Of a stretch of 64,000 bases of DNA, positions 63,693 through 64,000 are shown one piece after another (position 1 is the stretch's first letter; every line of letters starts with the position of its first letter). Source of the DNA: Strongylocentrotus droebachiensis (Eukaryota > Echinodermata > Echinoidea > Camarodonta > Strongylocentrotidae); the NCBI GenBank assembly GCA_035222895.1, contig JAVYIG010006787.1, positions 47,790 through 111,789 of the forward strand, read 5' to 3'. The notes under the pieces are model-generated. The model had not been told where the DNA came from. It saw nothing but the letters and a program-made list of their open reading frames with translations, and made no database searches. The position numbers and the translations under genes are program-made.

Positions 63693-64000
63693 GTATTAAC
63701 TCTTTTTTTTTTTGTTCACCACAAGCCCAACTGGAATGCTCATTCCAACACAGTGCTGTCAATTTGGTACACAATGAATTTTTAGATTTCCTTTTATATG
63801 ACACAGCACAGCTATCTTGTAAACAACCTAAGTGTATTAGTTAAAGAGCAATTGAATGTAAATATGTATATAACAATTTTGGTATCCCGTGCGTTAAGCT
63901 ATATCAGATTATTAAATGAACGTTTTTAAAGATTGTATTTAATTTGAAAATTTCCTTCACCTATTTCTTGTAAATGATCAAGGATGATTCTTGAATGATC

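Overview
This is animal nuclear DNA. It contains spliced genes with GT-AG introns, tRNA-derived SINEs, LINE 3' ends, many short inverted-repeat DNA transposons and long simple repeats. The SINE tail style, the G-run/C-run transposon ends and the expansion of intronless Toll-like LRR genes fit a marine invertebrate deuterostome. A sea urchin or other echinoderm is my best guess, but this is inference and not proven by any one sequence.

Left part (1-40337): a tandem array on the minus strand of intronless genes for LRR ectodomain proteins. One gene is cut by the left edge (1-413) and four are complete: A (8612-11497), B (19728-22571), C (30812-33655) and D (37431-40337). Each has a signal peptide, an LRRNT cysteine cluster, many LRRs and an LRRCT, then a short tail that differs between copies. 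No TIR domain and no typical membrane-plus-cytoplasmic part is visible. All five share a TATAAAGG box about 100 nt before the ATG. The repeating unit is about 11.1 kb (units 1-3) or 6.7 kb (unit 4). Units 2 and 3 look almost identical. A decayed spacer without an LRR gene (40338 to about 46640) closes the array.

The spacers between LRR genes hold no convincing gene. They carry a layered set of transposons: a CAGGGGCG-ended element (units 1-3), a 1.8 kb CACTG-ended element with subterminal repeats (units 2-3), a tRNA-type SINE (all units, cut short in unit 4 and split by a 2.7 kb composite insertion in unit 1) and a LINE 3' end just behind the LRR genes (units 1-3). Presence and absence of these insertions gives a relative order for the duplications.

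Right part (46640-64000): two conserved single-copy genes in head-to-head orientation, 4.6 kb apart. The translation initiation factor eIF3 subunit F is on the minus strand (8 exons, 47470-54307, complete, 281 aa). The mitochondrial import receptor TOMM70 is on the plus strand (first 5 exons, 58929-63692, running off the right edge). Their introns and the gap between them hold several inverted-repeat transposons, including one nested inside another, and a 1.77 kb hAT-like element with an 8-bp target duplication whose interior is a degenerate GGGGCAC minisatellite.

The most interesting candidate system is the LRR array. These are TIR-less, possibly secreted or lipid-anchored pattern-recognition proteins under a shared compact promoter, with mosaic variation in the central repeats and copy-specific tails. 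Identities were judged by eye, and no database search was possible.
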